Shown: piece after piece, positions 1-5,819 of the stretch
Position numbering within the stretch: the first letter of the stretch is position 1
Layout of the letters: each line of letters starts with the position of its first letter
From: JBHGBB01 sp041946755
GTDB taxonomy: Bacteria > UBP4 > UBA4092 > JAOAEQ01
Length of the DNA stretch: 10,369 nt
Direction: 5' to 3'
Assembly: GCA_041946755.1 (NCBI GenBank)
Contig: JBHGBB010000141.1
Span: forward strand, 1 to 10,369
Made by a program: the position numbers and the translations under genes
Notes under the pieces: generated by a model
What the model saw: only the letters and a program-made list of their open reading frames with translations
What the model was told of the DNA's origin: nothing
Database searches by the model: none

Positions 1-140
1 CACCCGAATCGGTCCAAGCAATTCTTGTCTCTCCCTCTATTCAAATCAGTTTATTAAAAAGAAAATTATGAATTAGGAGTCATTTCCAATTCATATAAGA
101 AAATATATTTAATGAATTTACCTTAAAATTCGACAAAACA

Positions 141-178
141 GTTGCTAATGTATTTTACATCCTATATAATTTAGCAAC
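141..178. repeat. 8-bp perfect inverted repeat in AT-rich flank
   Basis: GTTGCTAA at 141-148 is the exact reverse complement of TTAGCAAC at 171-178, with a 22-nt AT-rich spacer. It could be a weak hairpin or a dyad binding site upstream of the membrane NDT-like gene. There is no T-tract of the kind expected for an intrinsic terminator. In DNA this AT-rich an 8-bp dyad may be chance. Confidence 0.35.
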
Positions 179-289
179 AAATAAGAAAACATCATATACA
201 TAAAAATAGTAATCCTTGAATAGAAATGTTTATCCGATAGCAGTATATAGGTTTAGCAGTATTCACGATAACAAATTAACGTAATTGAA

Positions 290-317
290 TTAAAAATGCA
301 AATTATAAATTATAAAT
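290..317. repeat. Heptanucleotide repeat tract (left side of AT-rich cassette)
   Basis: The sequence reads in register as TTAAAAA, TGCAAAT, TATAAAT, TATAAAT, with a further degenerate unit after it. The first two units closely resemble the units ATTAAAA, TGTAAAA, TGCAAAA at 5070-5090. It lies just upstream of the ribosome binding site of the gene at 345. Low complexity lowers certainty, but the 7-base register and the resemblance to the other tract support a shared repeat family. Confidence 0.5.
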
Positions 318-344
318 AGAATAACATAATTAAGGAATTGATAT

Positions 345-1472
345 ATGATTGACAAGACTGAAGTTATACACGAAATTAATGATACATCTTCTTCTATTTC
401 TTCACTGAAAGAAGTAGTAACAATTATTACGGGGTTAACCATTACAACTGCTATAACACGTCTGATGATTAATCCACAGCCACCTATTGTCTTTGCAGAT
501 TCTCTTAATTCACAATGGGCATTGTGTTTACTTCTACTTACTAACATTATTCGTTTTTATCACGGTAATATGCGACATCTTGATACAGCGTATCTTTCAT
601 ATTCCCAACAAAGTCACACACAAGATGTTAAATATGGGCGCACGAATACTGTTGCACTGGATTTTATAGCAATAATAACTGAATGTATTATCCTTTGTTT
701 TCTAAGTTTTTTAATAAATAATCCTATAATATTTTATAGACTTTTTATCGCACTCCTTATAACTGATGCTGCATGGGGATCATTTGCTTTTACGCATGAC
801 AGTAGTGAGGAAAGATTTAGACATCAAAAACGATGGGTTCTAATCAATGGTGCAACCGTCATTGTGATGTTTATAATAAAAGGAGCTATATTCCCAATCA
901 ATATACAATCAACAGCTCTATTTTTTATATTATCTTTTGCAACGGTAGCTGATTATTACGATAATTGGTATTTTTATTTTCCTTTGCCAAAGTCCAGTCG
1001 CAAACAAATTATAAAAAAAGCATCATGGGATATATTCTTTGCTGCTCCATTCACAGATATGGTCATACCAGAAACAAAAAAAATAAACGATACTTATAGA
1101 AAAAGATTAGAGCTTTTATGGAATTCTATTGAGTCTAATAATCACAAGATTGTTTGTGCACACCGGCGTGAAGACTGGGGAGCAAACCTGGAATCGCCTG
1201 TTGATGCACTTGCCCATGATAGAGCAGCTATTCATGAGTGTGATGTTTTAGTAGCATATCTTGGAAATCCATTGTCTTATGGGGTTCAACTGGAAATTGG
1301 ATTAGCATTGCAATCAAATAAACCTATAGTCGTTATTCGTGATGATAAAGGACCATGCCCCTATCTTCTTCGTTCTGAAAATGGCATTAAACCATTTCCA
1401 GAATTGGTATGGAATGATGATCTATCTTCAATAGATATAATTGAAGCAATTCGAGATTCCTTGAATAGATGA
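345..1472 (+). CDS. Polytopic membrane protein with C-terminal nucleoside 2-deoxyribosyltransferase-like domain
   Basis: A 375-residue protein. The N-terminal ~205 residues contain about five or six hydrophobic segments (roughly 23-44, 57-71, 104-124, 130-148, 167-184, 186-203) with an RFYHGN motif near 70-75. The C-terminal ~145 residues look soluble and NDT-like: a first strand FFAAPFT (231-237), then DRAAIHECDVLVAYLGNP (292-309), then GVQLEIGLA (313-321) and NKPIVVI (325-331). E317 aligns by pattern with the catalytic glutamate of nucleoside deoxyribosyltransferases. Known family members act on nucleosides or nucleotides; membrane-fused relatives of NDT and SLOG domains have been proposed as nucleotide-sensing or conflict effectors. 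That role is inference here. The start is supported by AAGGA at 332-336. The gene is much more AT-rich than the genes from 2211 onward and is followed 63 bp later by an interrupted membrane-protein gene, suggesting a transferred two-gene cassette. Confidence is good for the gene and domain layout, low for the biological role. Confidence 0.82.
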   Translation: MIDKTEVIHEINDTSSSISSLKEVVTIITGLTITTAITRLMINPQPPIVFADSLNSQWALCLLLLTNIIRFYHGNMRHLDTAYLSYSQQSHTQDVKYGRTNTVALDFIAIITECIILCFLSFLINNPIIFYRLFIALLITDAAWGSFAFTHDSSEERFRHQKRWVLINGATVIVMFIIKGAIFPINIQSTALFFILSFATVADYYDNWYFYFPLPKSSRKQIIKKASWDIFFAAPFTDMVIPETKKINDTYRKRLELLWNSIESNNHKIVCAHRREDWGANLESPVDALAHDRAAIHECDVLVAYLGNPLSYGVQLEIGLALQSNKPIVVIRDDKGPCPYLLRSENGIKPFPELVWNDDLSSIDIIEAIRDSLNR

Positions 1473-1535
1473 AACTAGTTTCTCACCTTATATACTTATA
1501 AAATAAGCTTAATACGTAATTAAATTAAAATCATC

Positions 1536-2081
1536 ATGAACTCTATTATTCTACTTCTATTTGGGGGTTTTATTTCTCTTATATCTACTCTTGGCGGGAT
1601 TATGCTACAACATTGGTTTGAGATATATAAACTAAAACATTAAACTCATCGTTATCCTAGTAAATTATTATTTAATAAACAAATAGAGTTTTATGAAAAA
1701 GTCATCGATATTATGTCAAGTATGAATGGATTTATCACAACAATAGACGTTTGGTTACAAGAAAACACACCAGAAGCAAAAGAAAACGTTAACAGCTCAT
1801 CGCAACGAACAAAGTCTCTATGGGAATTCCAAGAACTGCTAGATAGATATTCAATATATCTACCAGAAAATATTATTAGAGCAGGAAGAGAGTTCTTCGT
1901 TGAATGTTTATCTCTTTCGAATTTACCTAGTAAACAAAAAGCTGAACAATGTATTAATCTTCTATTTTCTTTCCAGAATACTATTCGTGATTGTGTAGGC
2001 GCAGATAGAATATCTACGGAACTTCTGAAATCTTTCGGTACAAAACAAATAAATAGACAAGAAACTAAAAAAGATAAGTGA
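1536..2081 (+). pseudogene. Single-span membrane protein gene interrupted by an in-frame TAA
   Basis: Reading from ATG 1536, 35 codons encode a hydrophobic segment (about residues 3-24, IILLLFGGFISLISTLGGIM) followed by QHWFEIYKLKH. A TAA at 1641-1643 ends the frame, yet the same frame then runs open without a shift to a TGA-terminated end at 2081. Joined, it is a 181-position protein with one N-terminal membrane anchor and a polar, probably helical cytosolic part, including RYPSKLLFNKQIEFYEKVIDIM, a pattern I associate with small membrane-anchored hypothetical proteins. One base change (for example AAA to TAA) would explain the stop. A restart at ATG 1713 would give a 122-residue anchorless product, but no Shine-Dalgarno sequence precedes it, nor a clear one before 1536. 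I do not recognise a function. Composition matches the upstream gene, and co-transcription is likely. Alternatives are a sequencing error or stop readthrough. Confidence 0.65.
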
Positions 2082-2168
2082 TTTATTTATTTGTAACACT
2101 TGAAAGATCAAAATGAGATTTTAAATACTTCTCTTAGTCTTCTTTGATTTTAACTATTCTATCTATCC

Positions 2169-2196
2169 AGTTGTTAGTTTTTAGTTGTCAGTTGTT
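2169..2196. repeat. Heptanucleotide repeat tract (right side of AT-rich cassette)
   Basis: Four units in perfect register: AGTTGTT, AGTTTTT, AGTTGTC, AGTTGTT, followed by AGAC. It lies 15 bp downstream (minus strand) of the stop codon of the DHH-CCA fusion gene, marking the edge between AT-rich DNA and the higher-GC genes. An AGTTGTC unit also occurs at 5651-5657 next to the rimI start. Confidence 0.8.
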
Positions 2197-2210
2197 AGAC
2201 AATCCTTGAT

Positions 2211-5069
2211 TTAGCGGGTAAAATGGATTTTGAGATAATCAATCTCATCTTGTTTAGTCTGAACCAAACCATCTAGTTTAGCCAGTAGTATATCCAGTAA
2301 CATCTTTTTAAACTCTGGGCTGGGCGGATAGCCTAGTTTCAATAAATCATCGCCGGTAGTTTCGATTTGCTGGTAGCGGTAAGAGGTTAAAAACCGCTGG
2401 ATTTTATCAGAGATAAGTTCCGATTTTAATCGCGATATCGCTAACCAGAATAGAACCGATTCGGGTTTTTTATCATAGAGCGTTAAATAGATTTGACTGG
2501 GTTTATTAGTTTCCGCTGCTGCAAGTATATCTAAAACTTCTTTCGTATCGGATTTAACTTGACGTACTACGGTTTCGGTATAACTCGGTATAACCAACCG
2601 ATGGCAGACCGAGACTGCCGTATCTAAATCGAGCTGATCGACCAAGGCTAAGAAGTAAAGAAGCCAACTCGAAATTTCGGATTGATGATTGATGATTGCG
2701 GAATGAGGGAAATCAGGCTTAAGTCCTAAGTCTTTCTCGATTGATGATTGATGATTGATGATTTCGGATTGAAGAAAATCAGGCTTAAGGCTTAAGGCTT
2801 TAGTCCTAAGATCATGTTGTTCTTCTTCGGACTTAGGCCTTAGGACTTTGGACTGCATAGTTTCTGACTTCTGCATCTCTTCTCCATACCATCTCAATAC
2901 CTCTTGGACTGAGCCGAATAATTGACTCAGTCCTCCGGTCAGCCGTATTTCCGGATGGATGAACTGCAAGATATTCATTTCATGCATGCGCCGGATAGCT
3001 TTAATCGGATCGGGTTCGCTTAATATCTGAACCACTTCTTCTCTGACTCGCTGATTCCCAAGTTTATCGAATAATTCCAAATCTAATGCGTTTAATAAAC
3101 AATGCCGGGTATGTTTATCAATCCGGAAATTATACCGCTGTTCGAACCGGATCGCCCGGAATATCCGGGTCGGGTCTTCAACGAAACTTAAGTTATGCAA
3201 TACCCGGATCGTATGCTTTTTCAAATCTTTTTGCCCGTTGAAGAAATCATAGAGAATCCCGAATTCGGCGGGATTAAGTTTAATTGCCATCGCGTTAATG
3301 GTGAAATCTCGCCGATATAAATCATGTTTAATCGTACTCGCTTCAACCTGCGGTAACGCTGCCGGATATTCATAGAATTCCGTGCGGGCGGTAGCGATAT
3401 CTACTTTAAAGACTCCCTGCGCCAAGGCTTCGGAAGTCAGGTGGCTTCTCGGTAAGGTAACGATCGCAGTATTAAACCGTTTATGGGATTTAATATGGCC
3501 ATGTACCGATTTCGCAAATCTCCGGGCGAAGGTTATCCCATCCCCTTCAACGACAATATCCAAATCGAAGTTCGGAACGTCTAGTAATAGGTCGCGAACG
3601 AACCCGCCAACTACAAACGCCGTATATCCATTCTGTTCCGCAACCTCCCCGATTTTATGCAATAGCGCGATTATCTCTTGCGGTAACCGGTTTTGAATCA
3701 ATTCGGTTATCTGTTCGAACTTAGCTGAATTCGGAATTAACGGATGCGGTGCTACCGGTGGTTCTTCAATTGGCGGCGGTTCTTGATGCGTCACTCTTAA
3801 TAAATCCCGGCGGGTGATTACTCCTACCAGCCGATTCGCATCCAGTACCGGTAATAAATTAAAATCATGGTCGAGTAATAGCGCCCGAACCTGATGTAAT
3901 GACGCTAATGGGTCGACGGTAATAACATTAGTACTCATAAACCCTTTAATCGATGCATGCCCTAATCCAAGATGGAGAATCCGATCTAATTCCTGCCGGG
4001 TGATTATCCCAACTAGATTATTCCCATCCATCACCGGGAACCCGCTATGCCCATACCGTAAAATGATTTTCCGGATTTGTTCGACAGTATGCGAGGGAGA
4101 TACCGTCATCACCGGGCTAGACATCATATCTTTCGCCCGGATTAGAGGCACGATATTCTGCTGGATAGTTTCGATGAGCCTGGTTTTCAACTCGTCAGCA
4201 TTCGGGCCTTTAACCAAGGCTGAAGCTGCGGTCCGATGGCCACCACCACCGAAATAAGTTAATATTTCAGCCACATTAACCGCTTTGGTCTGGCTCCGGG
4301 CGATGATCTGGACCCGGTCAGGCAGTTGGACTAACGCGAAAATTACCGGCAGATTCTCGATATCCCTTAGTTTATGGACCAGATATGCTAAATCCCCGAT
4401 ATATTTCTCCGCCTGGATAATCGAAATAGCGATTTTAACTCCATCGATATACTGATAAGATAACGCCCGGATTAAATCGCCTAACATCGGGATTTGGTCG
4501 GTATCAAGGTCGTGGAATACATAGGTCGGTATTCGGGTTAAATCGGCCCCGGAATCCAATAAGTAGGATACCGCATCCAGGTCTTCTTTCGTCGTCGATA
4601 AGAAGGTTAAAGAGCCGGTATCTTCATAAATCGCTAACACCATCAAAGTCGCTTCTTCAGGAGACAGTTTTATTTTCCGCTCTTTAATCAACCCGACTAA
4701 AAGGGTGGTAGTCGACCCGACCTCTTTAATCAACTCGACTTTCCCTTTAATATCCCCTTGACTTATCGGATGATGGTCGAACACCGTTATTTTAACATTG
4801 GGATTATTAATAAGCTCAGAGAATACCCCGATCCGGCTAGAGTATCGGGTATCGACCAGAATCATTTCTGTAACTTGGTTTAAGTCGATTTGTTTCGCTT
4901 TAACTGCCGGGATAAGAGAAGGATATGCGGTAAGATAGTTCCGGACCGATTTCTCTTGCGCCCCGGCAAATACCAGTTGCGCTGCGGGATAGAGTTTACT
5001 GGCCGCTACCATCGAAGCTACCACATCGAAATCGCTGTTGATATGACCGACAATAATGGAAAGACTCAT
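2211..5069 (-). CDS. DHH phosphoesterase - CBS pair - tRNA nucleotidyltransferase/poly(A) polymerase fusion
   Basis: A 952-residue cytosolic fusion. Residues 1-300 are a DHH/DHHA1 phosphoesterase: GHINSDFD (8-15), VDTR (72-75), DHH (98-100), YEDTGSL (148-154) and GGGGHRTAAS (274-283); this family degrades nano-RNA or cyclic dinucleotide products. Two CBS domains span about 312-365 and 373-427; such pairs bind adenine nucleotides and may regulate the enzyme. After a proline-rich linker (431-445), a class II nucleotidyltransferase follows: GGFVRDLL (488-495), the metal pair D502/D504, RRDFTINAMA (586-595) and EDPTR (631-635), the template-like motif. It probably adds or repairs the tRNA 3' CCA end or part of it; I cannot decide between CCA-, A- or CC-adding activity. 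The same architecture is known in cyanobacteria and Aquifex-like bacteria. Residues 732-799 are a translated heptad-repeat insert. The start fits the DHH motif position, but no Shine-Dalgarno precedes it; heptads abut the ATG. It is the last of three minus-strand genes. Confidence 0.93.
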   Translation of the reverse strand: MSLSIIVGHINSDFDVVASMVAASKLYPAAQLVFAGAQEKSVRNYLTAYPSLIPAVKAKQIDLNQVTEMILVDTRYSSRIGVFSELINNPNVKITVFDHHPISQGDIKGKVELIKEVGSTTTLLVGLIKERKIKLSPEEATLMVLAIYEDTGSLTFLSTTKEDLDAVSYLLDSGADLTRIPTYVFHDLDTDQIPMLGDLIRALSYQYIDGVKIAISIIQAEKYIGDLAYLVHKLRDIENLPVIFALVQLPDRVQIIARSQTKAVNVAEILTYFGGGGHRTAASALVKGPNADELKTRLIETIQQNIVPLIRAKDMMSSPVMTVSPSHTVEQIRKIILRYGHSGFPVMDGNNLVGIITRQELDRILHLGLGHASIKGFMSTNVITVDPLASLHQVRALLLDHDFNLLPVLDANRLVGVITRRDLLRVTHQEPPPIEEPPVAPHPLIPNSAKFEQITELIQNRLPQEIIALLHKIGEVAEQNGYTAFVVGGFVRDLLLDVPNFDLDIVVEGDGITFARRFAKSVHGHIKSHKRFNTAIVTLPRSHLTSEALAQGVFKVDIATARTEFYEYPAALPQVEASTIKHDLYRRDFTINAMAIKLNPAEFGILYDFFNGQKDLKKHTIRVLHNLSFVEDPTRIFRAIRFEQRYNFRIDKHTRHCLLNALDLELFDKLGNQRVREEVVQILSEPDPIKAIRRMHEMNILQFIHPEIRLTGGLSQLFGSVQEVLRWYGEEMQKSETMQSKVLRPKSEEEQHDLRTKALSLKPDFLQSEIINHQSSIEKDLGLKPDFPHSAIINHQSEISSWLLYFLALVDQLDLDTAVSVCHRLVIPSYTETVVRQVKSDTKEVLDILAAAETNKPSQIYLTLYDKKPESVLFWLAISRLKSELISDKIQRFLTSYRYQQIETTGDDLLKLGYPPSPEFKKMLLDILLAKLDGLVQTKQDEIDYLKIHFTR
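2674..2856. repeat. Heptanucleotide repeat block inside the DHH-CCA coding sequence
   Basis: On the plus strand the block reads largely in 7-base register. Copy A (2674-2735) is ATTTCGG, ATTGATG twice, ATTGCGG, AATGAGG, a 6-base unit, then AGGCTTA, AGTCCTA, AGTCTTT. Copy B (2740-2808) is ATTGATG three times, ATTTCGG, ATTGAAG, a short unit, AGGCTTA twice, AGGCTTT, AGTCCTA. An inverted-sense run follows (2829-2856): GGACTTA, GGCCTTA, GGACTTT, GGACTGC. AAGTCCTAAG (2721-2730) is the exact reverse complement of 2839-2848. The block stays in frame and is translated on the minus strand as two related 17-residue peptides (761-777 and 783-799, 13 of 17 identical). Confidence 0.88.
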
Positions 5070-5090
5070 ATTAAAATGTAAAATGCAAAA
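5070..5090. repeat. Heptad tract abutting the start codon of the DHH-CCA gene
   Basis: Three units in register on the plus strand, ATTAAAA, TGTAAAA, TGCAAAA, end directly at the first base upstream of the minus-strand ATG (5067-5069). The tract occupies exactly where a Shine-Dalgarno sequence would be expected, and none is present. Confidence 0.65.
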
Positions 5091-5100
5091 GAAACAAGAT

Positions 5101-5172
5101 TAACAGCTGACTTTAATATGACTTTAAATTATTAATTTAATATCTATAGAGTCACCTGCAGGTCGGCTGTTA
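5101..5172. repeat. Nested dyads between rimI and the DHH-CCA gene
   Basis: TAACAGCTGAC (5101-5111) pairs with GTCGGCTGTTA (5162-5172) over 11 positions with one G:T-type difference, enclosing 50 bases. Inside are a second dyad, TTAAATT-ATT-AATTTAA (5124-5140), and a 10-bp perfect palindrome ACCTGCAGGT (5154-5163). The element fills most of the 118-bp gap. It could be an mRNA structure, a small palindromic element or a protein-binding site. It lacks the GC-rich stem plus T-run of an intrinsic terminator in either direction. Confidence 0.55.
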
Positions 5173-5187
5173 TTTCATTAAAATGAA

Positions 5188-5643
5188 TTATACCATGCTT
5201 TTCAGCATTACGAAGCCATCTTCGGCAGGTTTAGTATAAAATTTCCGGCGGATAGCGACAGCTGTAAATCCGAATCGCTGGTAGAGATTGATTGCGGCAG
5301 TATTCGACTGGCGGACTTCCAGAGTTATTTTAACTACTTTCTTCTCGACCGCCATATCGATGATATATTGAAGTAACCGGCTACCGATATGCTTCTTGCG
5401 ATACTCCGGTTTAACCGCGAAATTACCTAAATGCATCTCGTCGATTACCTGCCATAACACCGCATACCCGATAACCGTATTATTATCTTTGATAACCAGT
5501 GGGATAGATAAGTTGGATTCTTCTACTTCGGTAAGAAACATCGACCGTTTCCAGGGATCGGAAAACGAGACCTGCTCGATAGCAACTACTGCATCCAAAT
5601 CCGATTTCTGCATCCGACTTATATTAATGTTAGCGTTTTCCAT
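5188..5643 (-). CDS. rimI: Ribosomal-protein-alanine N-acetyltransferase RimI-like (GNAT)
   Basis: A 151-residue GNAT protein of typical RimI length. It transfers acetyl from acetyl-CoA to the N-terminal amine of a protein, classically ribosomal protein bS18; the exact substrate here is inferred. Visible family marks are the FSDPW segment (27-31), DEMHLGNFAVKPEYR (68-82), the acetyl-CoA loop RKKHIGSRLL (82-91), LEVRQSN (108-114) and LYQRFGF (120-126). E109 and Y121 match the catalytic Glu and Tyr of RimI by motif. In the usual Q/R-x-x-G-x-G loop the first glycine is a histidine here (H85), a mild oddity. GAGGA lies very close (about two bases) upstream of the ATG. The gene lies between PBP1A (176-bp gap) and the DHH-CCA fusion (118-bp gap) on the same strand, perhaps a loose operon. 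Confidence 0.88.
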   Translation of the reverse strand: MENANINISRMQKSDLDAVVAIEQVSFSDPWKRSMFLTEVEESNLSIPLVIKDNNTVIGYAVLWQVIDEMHLGNFAVKPEYRKKHIGSRLLQYIIDMAVEKKVVKITLEVRQSNTAAINLYQRFGFTAVAIRRKFYTKPAEDGFVMLKSMV

Positions 5644-5669
5644 ATTCCTCAGTTGTCAGATTCGTATAA

Positions 5670-5697
5670 AATCCCAAATCTCAAATCCCAAATCCCA
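5670..5697. repeat. Heptanucleotide tract AATCCCA/AATCTCA upstream of rimI
   Basis: Four units in register, AATCCCA, AATCTCA, AATCCCA, AATCCCA, followed by decaying copies containing AAATTCC. It lies between PBP1A and rimI, about 27 bp upstream of the rimI start. Confidence 0.85.
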
Positions 5698-5751
5698 AAT
5701 AAATTCCAATTACTCAAATTCCAAACAAGAGTATAGAAAACAGTATTTTGG

Positions 5752-5814
5752 GAACTTGGAGCTTGGAGCTTATTTGGAACTTGTCCGCCTTAGGCGGATT
5801 GGAACTTGGAATTT
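5752..5814. repeat. Heptad tract interrupted by a perfect hairpin palindrome
   Basis: The tract begins GAACTTG, GAGCTTG, GAGCTTA (5752-5772). TTGGAACTTG then occurs twice, at 5774-5783 and 5799-5808, and between the copies lies a perfect palindrome, TCCGCC-TTA-GGCGGA (5784-5798; 6-bp stems, 3-base loop). The layout looks like a small palindromic unit inserted into, or grown within, a heptad array. It sits just downstream of the PBP1A stop codon. Neither strand has a T-run after the stem, so I do not call it a terminator. Confidence 0.8.
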
Positions 5815-5819
5815 AACCG

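Larger units (their letters stand above)
1..344. other. AT-rich left flank without a recognisable gene
   Basis: This stretch is strongly AT-rich and has no convincing gene. The first ~57 bases are less AT-rich and could be the 3' end of a plus-strand gene: one frame stays open to a TAA at 55-57 and another to a TGA near base 72. With so few codons I cannot choose a frame or name a product. The remainder holds an inverted repeat (141-178) and a heptad tract (290-317), annotated separately. A Shine-Dalgarno-like AAGGA at 332-336, eight bases before the ATG at 345, serves the next gene. Many AT-rich hexamers resemble -10 boxes, so I do not assign a promoter. Confidence 0.5.

Noticed and set aside
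1..57. 3' end of a plus-strand gene, or 5' end of a minus-strand gene starting at a TTG
   Set aside because: Fewer than 20 codons are visible and several frames are possible; no motif permits a choice.
290..547. Minus-strand open frame of 85 codons opposite the start of the membrane NDT-like gene
   Set aside because: It overlaps the heptad tract and the N-terminus of a better-supported gene that has its own ribosome binding site.
1713..2081. Stand-alone 122-residue gene starting at ATG 1713
   Set aside because: The same frame extends upstream through sensible codons to a membrane anchor and is broken only by one TAA, and no Shine-Dalgarno precedes 1713; an interrupted longer gene explains more.
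2674..2856. Possible CRISPR-like array because of repeated blocks
   Set aside because: The units are 7 bases long without unique spacers, lie inside a coding gene, and no cas gene is present.
3382..3696. Plus-strand open frame of 104 codons inside the DHH-CCA gene
   Set aside because: It lies antisense to conserved nucleotidyltransferase motifs and its translation has no recognisable pattern; it is a shadow frame.
5784..5798. Intrinsic terminator after PBP1A
   Set aside because: The stem is perfect but only 6 bp, and no T-run follows on the minus strand.
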